Source: Streptomyces sp. NBC_01268 (GTDB lineage Bacteria; Actinomycetota; Actinomycetes; Streptomycetales; Streptomycetaceae). From it: DNA of 64,000 nucleotides. The stretch is taken from positions 2,170,001 to 2,234,000 of the forward strand of contig NZ_CP108454.1 in NCBI RefSeq assembly GCF_036240795.1, read 5' to 3'. Position numbers and translations under genes: made by a program. Positions 19,947 through 28,685 of the stretch are shown here, piece after piece. Position 1 is the stretch's first letter, and every line of letters begins with the position of its first letter. The notes below the pieces were generated by a model, which was given only the letters and a program-made list of their open reading frames with translations, searched no databases and was not told the DNA's origin.

Positions 19947-21758
19947 ATGCCGCTGAACCGCAGGACGTTCCTGGAGCGCTCGGCCGCCGCCGGGGCCGGA
20001 GTGGCCCTCACCGGCGCCGTCGCCGTTCCGGCCGAGGCCCACGACGGAGCCCCCGGCCACGGCCGCCCGCGTCCGCAGAAGCGGTACTCCTTCACCGTGA
20101 TGGGCACCACCGACCTGCACGGGAACGTCTTCAACTGGGACTACTTCACCGACAAGGAGTTCGACGACAAGGCCCACAACGACGTCGGCCTCGCCAAGAT
20201 CTCCACCCTGGTCGAGCAGGTCCGCGAGGAGAAGGGCCGCTGCAACACCCTCCTCATCGACGCCGGCGACACCATCCAGGGCACCCAGCTGTCCTACTAC
20301 TACGCCAAGGTCGACCCCATCACCAAGGCGGGCGGCCCGGTCCACCCGATGGCGCAGGCCATGAACGCCATCGGCTACGACGCCGCCGCGCTCGGCAACC
20401 ACGAGTTCAACTACGGCATCCCGGTGCTGCGCAAGTTCCAGGACCAGCTCGACTTCCCGCTGCTCGGCGCCAACGCGCTCGACGCGAAGACCCTGCGCCC
20501 GGCCTTCCCCCCGTACAGCATCCACCGGCTGCGCACCCCGCACGGGCGGGACGTCAAGGTCGCCGTCCTCGGCCTGACCAACCCGGGCATCGCCATCTGG
20601 GACAAGGCCAACGTCAGCGGCAAGATGGTCTTCCCGGGCCTCGAGGAGCAGGCCGCCAAGTGGGTGCCGAAGCTGCGCTCCCTCGGCGCCGACGTGGTCG
20701 TCGTCTCGGCGCACTCCGGCTCCAGCGGCACCTCCTCGTACGGTGACCAGCTCCCGTACGTCGAGAACGCGGCCGGGCTCGTCGCCGAGCAGGTCCCGGG
20801 CATCGACGCGATCCTCGTCGGGCACGCCCACACCGAGATCCCCGAGTACCGGATCACCAACAAGGAGACCGGCAAGGACGTCGTCCTGTCCGAGCCGCTC
20901 AAGTGGGGCCAGCGCCTCACCCTGTTCGACTTCGACCTGGTGTGGGAGAAGGGCCGCTGGACCGTCGAGAAGGTCGGCGCGCAGGTCCTCAACTCCAACA
21001 CGGTCGCCGAGGACCCGGAGATCACCGGGCTGCTCGCGGACGAGCACAAGAAGGTCGTCGCCTACGTCAACCAGGTCATCGGCACCTCCACCGCCGCCAT
21101 GACCACGGCCGACGCGCCGTGGAAGGACGAGCCGATCATCGACCTGATCAACGTCGTCCAGGCCGAGACGGTGAAGGCGGCCCTGGCCGGCGGCGCCTAC
21201 GCGAACCTGCCGGTGCTCTCCCAGGCCTCCTGCTTCTCCCGCACGGCCCGCATCCCCTCCGGCACCATCTCCATCAAGGACGCCGCCGGGCTCTACCCCT
21301 TCGAGAACACCCTGGAGGCCCGACTGATGACGGGCGCCCAGCTCAGGGAGTACCTGGAGTACTCGGCGAGGTACTACGTCCAGACCCCGGCGGGCGCGCC
21401 CGTCGACACCGCGAAGCTCACCAACGCGGACAACACCCCGGACTACAACTACGACGCCGTGTCCGGGCTGACGTACGACATCGACATCGCCAAGCCCGCG
21501 GGGCAGCGGATCGCGAACCTGCTCTTCCAGGGCAAGCCGCTCGACCCGGCCGCGCAGTTCGTGCTCGCGGTGAACAACTACCGGGCCAGCGGCGGCGGCG
21601 CCTTCCCGCACGTGGCCAAGGCCCAGCAGCTGTGGGCGAACTCGGACGAGATCCGCAACACCATCATCCAGTGGGTGAAGGCCAAGGGCACGGTCGACCC
21701 GTCCCTGTTCGCCTCGGTGGACTGGAAGCTGACCCGGGACGGCGTGCCGGTGTTCTAG
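19947..21758 (+). CDS. Tat-secreted 5'-nucleotidase / 2',3'-cyclic-nucleotide phosphodiesterase family
   Basis: 603 residues, ATG start with GGGGAG upstream. A twin-arginine signal (NRRTFLERSAAAGAG, AEA cleavage) predicts folded export. The calcineurin-like metallophosphoesterase domain (about 45-330) shows TTDLHGNVFNWDYF, IDAGDTIQGT, ALGNHEFNYG, VVSAHSG and GHAHTEI. The 5_nucleotid_C domain (about 370-580) carries the substrate-recognition segment and FENTLEARLMTGAQL. It likely dephosphorylates extracellular nucleotides to release phosphate and nucleosides. A 14-bp palindrome (GGACGGATCCGTCC) at the stop may serve as a short shared terminator with the convergent N-hydroxylase. Confidence 0.92.
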   Translation: MPLNRRTFLERSAAAGAGVALTGAVAVPAEAHDGAPGHGRPRPQKRYSFTVMGTTDLHGNVFNWDYFTDKEFDDKAHNDVGLAKISTLVEQVREEKGRCNTLLIDAGDTIQGTQLSYYYAKVDPITKAGGPVHPMAQAMNAIGYDAAALGNHEFNYGIPVLRKFQDQLDFPLLGANALDAKTLRPAFPPYSIHRLRTPHGRDVKVAVLGLTNPGIAIWDKANVSGKMVFPGLEEQAAKWVPKLRSLGADVVVVSAHSGSSGTSSYGDQLPYVENAAGLVAEQVPGIDAILVGHAHTEIPEYRITNKETGKDVVLSEPLKWGQRLTLFDFDLVWEKGRWTVEKVGAQVLNSNTVAEDPEITGLLADEHKKVVAYVNQVIGTSTAAMTTADAPWKDEPIIDLINVVQAETVKAALAGGAYANLPVLSQASCFSRTARIPSGTISIKDAAGLYPFENTLEARLMTGAQLREYLEYSARYYVQTPAGAPVDTAKLTNADNTPDYNYDAVSGLTYDIDIAKPAGQRIANLLFQGKPLDPAAQFVLAVNNYRASGGGAFPHVAKAQQLWANSDEIRNTIIQWVKAKGTVDPSLFASVDWKLTRDGVPVF

Positions 21759-21777
21759 GACGGATCCGTCCCGGCAC

Positions 21778-23193
21778 TCACACGTTCTGAGTGAGAGGCG
21801 TCAGCTTCTGGCCCTGGGCCGGGATGCTCGGCGCCTCTCGCGCGTCCAGGCCGAAGGTGGTGAAGGCGGTGCGGCGGGGCAGCGGGTACGGCTCCTCGCC
21901 GGTGACCGAGTTGAGGATGACGGCGCTGCGCCAGGCGGCGAGCCCCAGGTCGGGGGCGCCGACGCCGTGGGTGTGCTTCTCCGCGTTCTGGACGTAGACC
22001 GAGCCGGTGACCGAGTCGTCGAGCACCAGCCGGTACGCGCTGTCGATCCGGGGCCGGCCGGCGGAGTCGTGCCGCAGGTACGGGTCGAGGCCGGCGAGCA
22101 TCCGGTCGACCGGGCGCTCGCGGTAGCCGGTCGCCAGGACCACGGCGTCGGTGGTGAGCCGGGAGCGGGTGTTCTGCTGGGCGTGCTCCAGGTGGAGCTC
22201 GACCTTGGTGGTGGCGACCCGGCCGGCCGTGCGGACCCGGACCCCCGGGGTGATGACCGCGTCCGGCCAGCCGCCGTGCAGGGTGCGCCGGTAGAGCTCG
22301 TCGTGGATGGCGGCGATGGTGTCGGCGTCGATGCCCTTGTGCAACTGCCACTGGCGGGGCACCAGTTCGCCGCGCACCGGCTCGGGCAGGGAGTGGAAGT
22401 AGCGGGTGTAGTCGGGGGTGAAGTGCTCCAGGCCCAGCTTGGAGTACTCCATGGGGGCGAAGGCCTCGCTGCGGGCCAGCCAGTGCAGCTTCTCGGCCCC
22501 CTCGGGGCGGGCGCGCAGCAGGTCGAGGAAGACCTCGGCGCCCGACTGCCCGGATCCGATGACGGTGACGTGCCCGGCGGCGAGCAGGGTCTCGCGGTGG
22601 GTCAGGTAGTCGGCGGAGTGGATCACGGGCACGCCGGGCGCGTCGGCGAGCGGGCGCAGCGGCTCGGGGACGTACGGCTCGGTGCCGACGCCGAGGACGA
22701 CGTTGCGGGTGTACGCGCGGCCCAGCGCCTCGGCCTCGCCGTCGGCGTCCAGCTGGGTGAAGTCGACCTCGAACAGGCGCCGTTCGGGGTTCCAGCGGAC
22801 GGAGTCGACCTGGTGCCCGAAGTGGAGCCCGGGGACCAGGCCGCTGACCCAGCGGCAGTAGGCGTCGTACTCGGCGCGCTGGATGTGGAACTTCTCGGCG
22901 AAGTAGAAGGGGAAGAGCCGGTCGCGGCTGCGGAGGTAGTTGAGGAAGCTCCACGGGCTGGCCGGGTCGGCGAGGGTCACCAGGTCGGCCAGGAAGGGGA
23001 CCTGGAGGGTGGCGCCCTCGATGAGCAGGCCGGGGTGCCAGTGGAAGGCGGGCCGCTGCTCGAAGAAGGCGGTGGTGAGACCGCCCGGGACGCCCTGGGC
23101 GAGCGCGGCGAGGGAGAGGTTGAACGGGCCGATGCCGACGCCCACCAGGTCGTGCGGACGGTCGAGGTCGTGCTGGGGGGTGCTGCCGGTCAT
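21778..23193 (-). CDS. Lysine/ornithine N-monooxygenase (DesB-like)
   Basis: 471 residues from the ATG at 23193, which overlaps the stop of the decarboxylase gene in ATGA. An FAD-binding GxGxxxxxL motif lies near the N-terminus (VGVGIGPFNLSLAALAQG), the NADPH site is in VIGSGQSGAEVFLDLL, and ATGYRERPV is the family ATG motif. The closest types are lysine N6-hydroxylases (IucD/DesB) that hydroxylate lysine or cadaverine as the first step toward hydroxamate siderophores. Coupling to a PLP decarboxylase supports N-hydroxycadaverine formation. The acyltransferase (DesC) and siderophore synthetase (DesD) normally found beside such a pair are absent. Confidence 0.88.
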   Translation of the reverse strand: MTGSTPQHDLDRPHDLVGVGIGPFNLSLAALAQGVPGGLTTAFFEQRPAFHWHPGLLIEGATLQVPFLADLVTLADPASPWSFLNYLRSRDRLFPFYFAEKFHIQRAEYDAYCRWVSGLVPGLHFGHQVDSVRWNPERRLFEVDFTQLDADGEAEALGRAYTRNVVLGVGTEPYVPEPLRPLADAPGVPVIHSADYLTHRETLLAAGHVTVIGSGQSGAEVFLDLLRARPEGAEKLHWLARSEAFAPMEYSKLGLEHFTPDYTRYFHSLPEPVRGELVPRQWQLHKGIDADTIAAIHDELYRRTLHGGWPDAVITPGVRVRTAGRVATTKVELHLEHAQQNTRSRLTTDAVVLATGYRERPVDRMLAGLDPYLRHDSAGRPRIDSAYRLVLDDSVTGSVYVQNAEKHTHGVGAPDLGLAAWRSAVILNSVTGEEPYPLPRRTAFTTFGLDAREAPSIPAQGQKLTPLTQNV

Positions 23194-24566
23194 CGGTCGG
23201 TGCCGCCTTCCACGAGGGTGAGGATCTGTGCCAGGTCGCCGGGGGTGGCGTGGGGGTTGAGCAGGGTGGCCTTGAGCCAGAGCCGCCCGTCGGCCGCGGC
23301 CCGCCCGAGGACCGCGCGGCCCTCGGTGAGCAGGGTGCGGCGGATCCCGGCGACGGCCTCGTCGGGAGCGCCGTACGGCCGGAACAGCACGGTCGTGAGG
23401 GTGGGCCGGGCGTACAGCTCCAGGCCCGGGGCCTTCTCGACCCGTTCGGCCAGCTCCTCGGCGAGCGCCATGCAGGCGTCGACGAGGGCGCCGAGCCCCG
23501 AGCGGCCGAGGGCGCGCAGGGTGACGGCGGTCTTGAGGACGTCGGGCCGCCGGGTGGTGCGCAGCGACCGCCCGAGGAGGTCGGGCAGTCCGGCGTCGGT
23601 GTCGTCGTCGGCGTTCAGGTAGTCGGCGCTGTGTCCGAGGACGGCGAGGTCGTCGGCGTCCCGGACGGCGAGCAGCCCGGCGGCGGCCGGCTGCCAGCCC
23701 AGTTTGTGCAGGTCGACGGTGACCGTGCGGGCCCGGTCGAGGCCGGCGAGGAGCGGTCGGTGCCGGTCGCTGAAGAGGAGCGGGCCGCCGTAGGCCGCGT
23801 CCACGTGGAGGTCGGCGTTCCCGTGCGCCGCGCACAGCTCGGCGATCTCCGGGAGCGGGTCGATCAGTCCGGCGTCGGTGGTGCCGGCGGTGGCGGCGAC
23901 CAGCAGCGGTCCGGGGAGGTCGGTGAGCGCCTGCTCCAGGGCGACCGGGTCCATGGTGCCGCTCGGGGCCGGCACGAGGACCGGCTCGGGCAGGCCGAGG
24001 AGCCAGGCGGCGCGCCGGAAGGAGTGGTGGGCGTTGGCTCCGACGAGCGTCTGCACGGTGCCGCCGCGTTCTCGCGCGAGGAGCAGGGCCAGCTGGTTGG
24101 ACTCGGTGCCGCCGGTGGTGACCAGGGCGTCCGGGCGGGGCGCGGCCGGGAACGCCTCGGCGGCGAGGGCGGCCGTGACCAGGTCTTCGAGCACGGAGGC
24201 GGCGGGGGCCTGGTCCCAGGAGTCCAGCGACGGGTTCAGCACGGAGGCGGCGAGGTCGGCGGCGGCCGCGAGGGCGAGCGGCGGGGTGTGGAGGTGCGCC
24301 GCGCACAGCGGGTGCGCGGGGTCGGCCGCCCCGGCGGCGACCGCCCGCACGACGGCGGACAGCGCCTCGGCGGCCCCCGACCCGCTCCCGGGCAGCGCCT
24401 CCCCCAGGGCCTCCCGCACCTGATGGGCCACCGCCCGGGGGCCCCCGGCCGGGAGGGGGCCGCCGCGGTCCTCCGCTCCGGCGCGGAGGGCGTCGAGGAC
24501 CGTGTCGAGGAGGGGACGGAGCTGCTCGGGGCCGGGGGCGCCTCCGGCGAGGGGTGCGGCACGCAT
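23190..24566 (-). CDS. PLP-dependent decarboxylase (lysine/diaminobutyrate type, DesA-like)
   Basis: 458 residues from the ATG at 24566. Group II PLP decarboxylase motifs are present: ALVTTGGTESNQLALLLARE, HSFRRAAWLLGL, ATAGTTDAGLIDPL, HVDAAYGG, and VTVDLHKLGWQP with the PLP Lys near residue 287. The N-terminal 60 residues are poorly conserved. Together with the coupled N-monooxygenase it resembles the first two steps of desferrioxamine-type biosynthesis (lysine to cadaverine to N-hydroxycadaverine). No DmdR/IdeR iron box is visible in the 200 bp before it, which is odd for a siderophore pair; it may be a divergent duplicate with another product. Confidence 0.85.
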   Translation of the reverse strand: MRAAPLAGGAPGPEQLRPLLDTVLDALRAGAEDRGGPLPAGGPRAVAHQVREALGEALPGSGSGAAEALSAVVRAVAAGAADPAHPLCAAHLHTPPLALAAAADLAASVLNPSLDSWDQAPAASVLEDLVTAALAAEAFPAAPRPDALVTTGGTESNQLALLLARERGGTVQTLVGANAHHSFRRAAWLLGLPEPVLVPAPSGTMDPVALEQALTDLPGPLLVAATAGTTDAGLIDPLPEIAELCAAHGNADLHVDAAYGGPLLFSDRHRPLLAGLDRARTVTVDLHKLGWQPAAAGLLAVRDADDLAVLGHSADYLNADDDTDAGLPDLLGRSLRTTRRPDVLKTAVTLRALGRSGLGALVDACMALAEELAERVEKAPGLELYARPTLTTVLFRPYGAPDEAVAGIRRTLLTEGRAVLGRAAADGRLWLKATLLNPHATPGDLAQILTLVEGGTDR

Positions 24567-24643
24567 GGACGACAGAGTGCCGGGGGTTCTGGGGGTTTGT
24601 CCGGAGAGTGGGGTGGTGTGACCCGAACGGGGGACGGGCGGGT

Positions 24644-24676
24644 GGGCCTTCGCCCCGCGGTGCGGGGCGAAGGCCC
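24644..24676. terminator. Hairpin after pepN
   Basis: GGGCCTTCGCCCCGC and its complement around a short GGT centre, between the pepN stop and the decarboxylase start (both on the minus strand). Confidence 0.75.
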
Positions 24677-24768
24677 AGGATGGAGCGGGCTGCAGGTCGT
24701 GCCCGGGAAGCGGCGCGGTCGGCCCGAAGGGCGGGGCCACGGGCCGGGCGGGACCTCCCGGACGCGGC

Positions 24769-27252
24769 CTAGCCGCGCACGCGCAGCGCCCGGCGCAGGT
24801 CGTCGAGCTGGTCGACCAGCTTGCGGTGGAGGGCCGGGATGGCCTTGTCCTCGGCGAGGTGGCGGTCGCCGAGGGCGAGGGAGTCGGCGTCGACCGCGTC
24901 CGCGGGGAAGGCCCAGCGGCCGGCGGCCTCGGCGATGGCGGGGCCGCGGCGGTCGGCGAGGGCCAGGGCGGCCGGGTAGAAGCGGGCCACGTAGGGGTGC
25001 AGCAGCTCGGCCTGTTCGGGCTTCCAGAAGCCCTGGGCGGTGGCCGTGAACAGGTAGTTGGAGAGGTCGTCCGCGTCGAACATGGACGCCCAGGCGGCGG
25101 CCTTGGCCTCCTCGGTCGGCAGGGCGGCGCGACAGCGGGCGGCACCCTCCTGGCCGGTGGCGCTGGGGTCGCGGTCGAGTTCGGCGGCGATGGTGGCCTC
25201 GTCCGTGGCGCCGAGGACGGCGAGGCGGGCGAGGATGCGCCAGCGGAGCTCGGGGTCGAGCTCGGGGCCGCCGTGGACGGTGCCGTCGGCGAGCCAGGTG
25301 GCGATCTTGTCGGGGGTGGTGGCGCTGTCGATGTAGGTGCGCACGGCGGTGAGGCGCAGGCCGGGCGCGTCGCCGTCCTCGGTGCGGCGCATCAGGTCGC
25401 GGGCGATCTCGCAGATCGTGGCGAGGGCGGCGGGGCGGTCGGCGGCGGAGACGTACCGGTCGGCGATCTGGCCGCGGGCGAAGCCCAGGACGCCCTGGAC
25501 GACGGCGAGTTCGGTCTCCTCGGGGAGGTGCGCGAGGGCGGAATCCAGGTAGTCGGCGGGCGCCAGTTCGCCGTCGCGGACCATGTCGCGGAGCGCGTTC
25601 CAGACGACGGCGCGGGTGAGGGCGTCGGGGACGCGGGAGAGGCCGCGCAGGACGGTCTCCTGTGACACCTCGTCGAAGCGGATCTTGGCGTAGGTGAGGT
25701 CGCCCTCGTTGAGGACGACGAGCGCGGGGCGCGGGCCGGTGAGTTCGAGCGGGGCGGCCTGGGGGACGTCGAGCTCGTGCCGGGCACGCAGCACGAGGTC
25801 GCCGGCGGCGTCCCGGTCGTACACGCCGACGGCGACGCGGTGCGGACGGCTGCCGTCGCGGTCGACGGTGAGCCGCCACTGCTTGCCCTCGCCCTCGACG
25901 CGCGGGGTGAGGACGTCGACGCCGGTGGTGCGCAGCCACTGCTCGGCCCAGCCGTGGACGTCGCGGTCGGTGGCGGCGGCGAGGTTGTCGATGAAGTCGG
26001 CGAGGGTGGCGTTGCCGAACTTGTGGCGCTTGAAGTGGATGTTGATGCCGGCGAGGAAGTCCTCCTCCCCCATCCACGCGACGAGCTGGCGCAGCGCGGA
26101 GGCGCCCTTGGCGTAGGAGATGCCGTCGAAGTTGAGGAGGGCGGAGGCGGTGTCGGGGACGGCGTCCGGGTCGGGGGCGACGGGGTGGGTGGAGGGCCGC
26201 TGGTCGGCCTCGTAGCCCCAGGCCTTCCGGGTCGCGCCGAAGTCGATCCAGGTGTCGGCGAAGCGGTCGGAGCAGGCCTCGTTGATGGTCTGGAAGCCCA
26301 TGTACTCGGCGAAGGACTCGTTCAGCCAGATGTCGTCCCACCAGCGCAGGGTGACGAGGTCGCCGAACCACATGTGGGCCATCTCGTGGGCGATGACCAT
26401 GGCGCGGGTCATCCGCTCGGTGTCGGTGACGGCGGAGCGGAAGACGAACTCGTCGCGGAAGGTGACGAGGCCGGGGTTCTCCATGGCGCCCGGGTTGAAC
26501 TCGGGGACGAAGGCCTGGTCGTACGAGTCGAAGGGGTACGGCTCGTCGAACTTCTCGTGGTACCGGTCGAAGCAGGCCTTGGTGATGTCGAGGATCTCCT
26601 CGGCGTCGGCGTCGAGGTGGGGGGCGAGCGAGCGGCGGCAGTGGATGCCGAAGGGCAGGCCGGCGTGCTCGGTGCGGACGGAGTGCCAGGGGCCGGCGGC
26701 GACGCAGACGAAGTAGGTGGAGAGCAGCTGGGTGGGCGCGGCGGTCCAGCGCCCGTCGGCGCCGCGCTCCGTGACGCCGTTGGACAGGACGGTCCAGCCC
26801 TCGGGGGCGGTGACGGCGATCTCGAAGACGGCCTTGAGGTCGGGCTGGTCGAAGGCGGCGAACACCCGCTGGATGTCCTCCATGAACAGCTGGGTGTAGA
26901 CGTACGCCTCGCCGTCGGTGGGGTCGGTGAAGCGGTGCATGCCCTCGCCGGTGCGGGAGTAGCGCATGGTGGTGGCGATGCTCAGGGTGTGCTCGCCCTC
27001 GGTGAGGGTGAGCGGGAGGCGGTTGCCGTCGAGGGCGGCGGTGTCGAGGGCTTCGCCGTCGAGGACGGCGGAGTGCAGGGCTTCCGGCTTGAGCTCGACG
27101 AAGCTGGTCCCGGCGGCGCGGGCGGTGAACCGGATGAGACTGGTGGACTCGAAGGTCTCGTCGCCGGTGGTGAGGTCGAGCTCCACGGTGTAGCGGTGGA
27201 CGTCGAGGAGCTGGGCACGGGTCTGCGCTTCGTCGCGCGTCAGTACGGACAT
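24769..27252 (-). CDS. pepN: Aminopeptidase N (M1 family zinc metallopeptidase)
   Basis: About 827 residues from the ATG at 27252 (an ATG at 27261 is possible). The order is typical of M1 enzymes: an N-terminal beta domain, the exopeptidase motif GAMEN near residue 254, zinc motif HEMAHMW (about 288) with the third ligand Glu in NESFAEYM (about 311), the catalytic Tyr region in YAKGASALRQL, and a C-terminal ERAP1-like helical domain. It removes N-terminal residues from peptides in the cytoplasm, with no signal sequence. Streptomyces usually carry more than one pepN; the start MSVLTRDEAQTRA differs from the better-known S. lividans PepN start, so this is probably a paralogue. Confidence 0.95.
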   Translation of the reverse strand: MSVLTRDEAQTRAQLLDVHRYTVELDLTTGDETFESTSLIRFTARAAGTSFVELKPEALHSAVLDGEALDTAALDGNRLPLTLTEGEHTLSIATTMRYSRTGEGMHRFTDPTDGEAYVYTQLFMEDIQRVFAAFDQPDLKAVFEIAVTAPEGWTVLSNGVTERGADGRWTAAPTQLLSTYFVCVAAGPWHSVRTEHAGLPFGIHCRRSLAPHLDADAEEILDITKACFDRYHEKFDEPYPFDSYDQAFVPEFNPGAMENPGLVTFRDEFVFRSAVTDTERMTRAMVIAHEMAHMWFGDLVTLRWWDDIWLNESFAEYMGFQTINEACSDRFADTWIDFGATRKAWGYEADQRPSTHPVAPDPDAVPDTASALLNFDGISYAKGASALRQLVAWMGEEDFLAGINIHFKRHKFGNATLADFIDNLAAATDRDVHGWAEQWLRTTGVDVLTPRVEGEGKQWRLTVDRDGSRPHRVAVGVYDRDAAGDLVLRARHELDVPQAAPLELTGPRPALVVLNEGDLTYAKIRFDEVSQETVLRGLSRVPDALTRAVVWNALRDMVRDGELAPADYLDSALAHLPEETELAVVQGVLGFARGQIADRYVSAADRPAALATICEIARDLMRRTEDGDAPGLRLTAVRTYIDSATTPDKIATWLADGTVHGGPELDPELRWRILARLAVLGATDEATIAAELDRDPSATGQEGAARCRAALPTEEAKAAAWASMFDADDLSNYLFTATAQGFWKPEQAELLHPYVARFYPAALALADRRGPAIAEAAGRWAFPADAVDADSLALGDRHLAEDKAIPALHRKLVDQLDDLRRALRVRG

Positions 27253-27301
27253 GGGGGCCATGCTGCCTGATGCCCCCCTGCCCCGGCAGGGGGGTTCGGA
27301 T

Positions 27302-28297
27302 TTACGCCAGGCCGGCGCCGTCCAGGTGGGCGAAGGCCGCGGAGATCCGGGGCCGGTCGTAGCCGGCGGGGCCCTTGGCGCCGCTGGAGAGCAGGGCGTG
27401 CAGCAGGAGCCGGGCCTTGGCGGGGGCGAGCGGGCCGGCCGGGACGAGGCCGCGGTGCAGCAGGTCGTACTCGGAGCCGGGGCCGCGATAGGTGTGCGAG
27501 AGGGTCGCGCCCGCGCCCGTGCGGGAGGCGAGGACGACCGGGATGCGCTCGGCGAGCGCGGCGAGGGGTTCGACGAGCCCGGCGGGGACGTGGCCCGCGC
27601 CGAAGGCGGCGACGACGAGGCCGTCGTACCGGTCGGCGACGGCGTCGAGGAGTTCGCCGCGGTCACCGAGGGAGAGGGTGAGCAGGGCCACCCGTACGGC
27701 GGGGTCGACGGTGAGCGGGCAGAGCCGGGACGGCACGGCGGGGCGGAGCAGGATCCGCGGCTCGCCCTCGACGACGGCGCCGAGGGGTCCGGCGCCGGGC
27801 GAGGTGAACGTGGCGACGGAGGTGGTGTGGGCCTTGTGGGCGAAGCGGGCGGCGTGGATCTCGTCGGCGAGCACCACGAGGACGCCGAGGCCGCGGCAGC
27901 CGGGGTCGGCGGCGACGGCGAGGGCGGCGGCCAGGTTGGCGGGGCCGTCGGCGCCGGGCAGGTCGGGGCGGCGCATGGCGCCGGTGACGGCGATGGGCTC
28001 CTCGGTGGTGCAGAGCAGGTCGAGGAGGAAGGCGGTCTCCTCCAGGGTGTCGGTGCCCTGGACGACGACCGCGCCGGAGCCGGCGGCGACGGTCGCGCGC
28101 ACCTCGTCGGCGAGGGCCGCGAGGTCCTCGAAGGAGAGCGAGGAGCTGGGCACGCGGCGGAAGTCGCGCAGCTCGACGTCGACGCCCTCGGGGGCGACGC
28201 CGAGTCCGGCGAGCACCTCGGTGCCGGTCATGCGGGCGGCGTCGCCGCCTCGCGCGGAGATGGTGCCTCCCAGCGTGAATACGGTGACCCGCGCCAT
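27302..28297 (-). CDS. L-asparaginase
   Basis: 331 residues. It has both asparaginase threonine motifs: FTLGGTIS at the N-terminus and VVVQGTDTLEETAFLLDLL near residue 90. KAHTTSVATFTSPGAGPLG follows, and FGAGHVP and SRTGAGA-type sequence lie in the C-domain. It hydrolyses asparagine to aspartate and ammonia, probably in the cytoplasm since no signal is present. It is translationally coupled to the preceding chorismate mutase gene (TGATG, one-base overlap), an unusual partner whose link may only be transcriptional. Confidence 0.93.
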   Translation of the reverse strand: MARVTVFTLGGTISARGGDAARMTGTEVLAGLGVAPEGVDVELRDFRRVPSSSLSFEDLAALADEVRATVAAGSGAVVVQGTDTLEETAFLLDLLCTTEEPIAVTGAMRRPDLPGADGPANLAAALAVAADPGCRGLGVLVVLADEIHAARFAHKAHTTSVATFTSPGAGPLGAVVEGEPRILLRPAVPSRLCPLTVDPAVRVALLTLSLGDRGELLDAVADRYDGLVVAAFGAGHVPAGLVEPLAALAERIPVVLASRTGAGATLSHTYRGPGSEYDLLHRGLVPAGPLAPAKARLLLHALLSSGAKGPAGYDRPRISAAFAHLDGAGLA

Positions 28298-28674
28298 CAG
28301 CGTGCTCCGTCCGCGATCGTCTCGTGGTGGCGGATGACCTCCGCGATGATGAAGTTCAGCAGCTTCTCGGCGAAGGCCGGGTCCAGTTTCGCGCTCCCGG
28401 CGAGTTCCCGCAGCCGGGCGATCTGCCGGGCCTCCCGGGCCGGGTCGGCCGGCGGCAGCTCGTGCTCGGCCTTGAGGACGCCGACCTGCTGGGTGCACTT
28501 GAAGCGCTCGGCCAGCATGTGGACCACGGCGGCGTCGATGTTGTCGATGCTCTCGCGCAGCCGGGTCAGCTCGGCGACGACGGAGGGATCGATGCCGCCG
28601 GTGCCCCCGGCCTCGCCGGTGCCGCTGGTGCCGTGGGTGCCACTGGTGTTGCCGGACTCGCTGGACTCGCTCAT
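28297..28674 (-). CDS. Chorismate mutase (AroQ type)
   Basis: 125 residues from the ATG at 28674 with AAGG nine bases upstream. The first 32 residues are a low-complexity Ser/Gly/Thr leader. The all-helical AroQ domain follows with LRESIDNIDAAVVHMLAERFKCTQQVGVLK (catalytic Arg and Lys positions) and PADPAREARQIARLRELA. It converts chorismate to prephenate for phenylalanine and tyrosine synthesis, or for a secondary product. It is cytoplasmic and monofunctional. Its stop overlaps the asparaginase start. Confidence 0.93.
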   Translation of the reverse strand: MSESSESGNTSGTHGTSGTGEAGGTGGIDPSVVAELTRLRESIDNIDAAVVHMLAERFKCTQQVGVLKAEHELPPADPAREARQIARLRELAGSAKLDPAFAEKLLNFIIAEVIRHHETIADGAR

Positions 28675-28685
28675 GAGCAGCGACC

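Noticed and set aside
21778..24566. Complete desferrioxamine cluster
   Set aside because: Only DesA- and DesB-like genes are present; neighbours are a 5'-nucleotidase and pepN.
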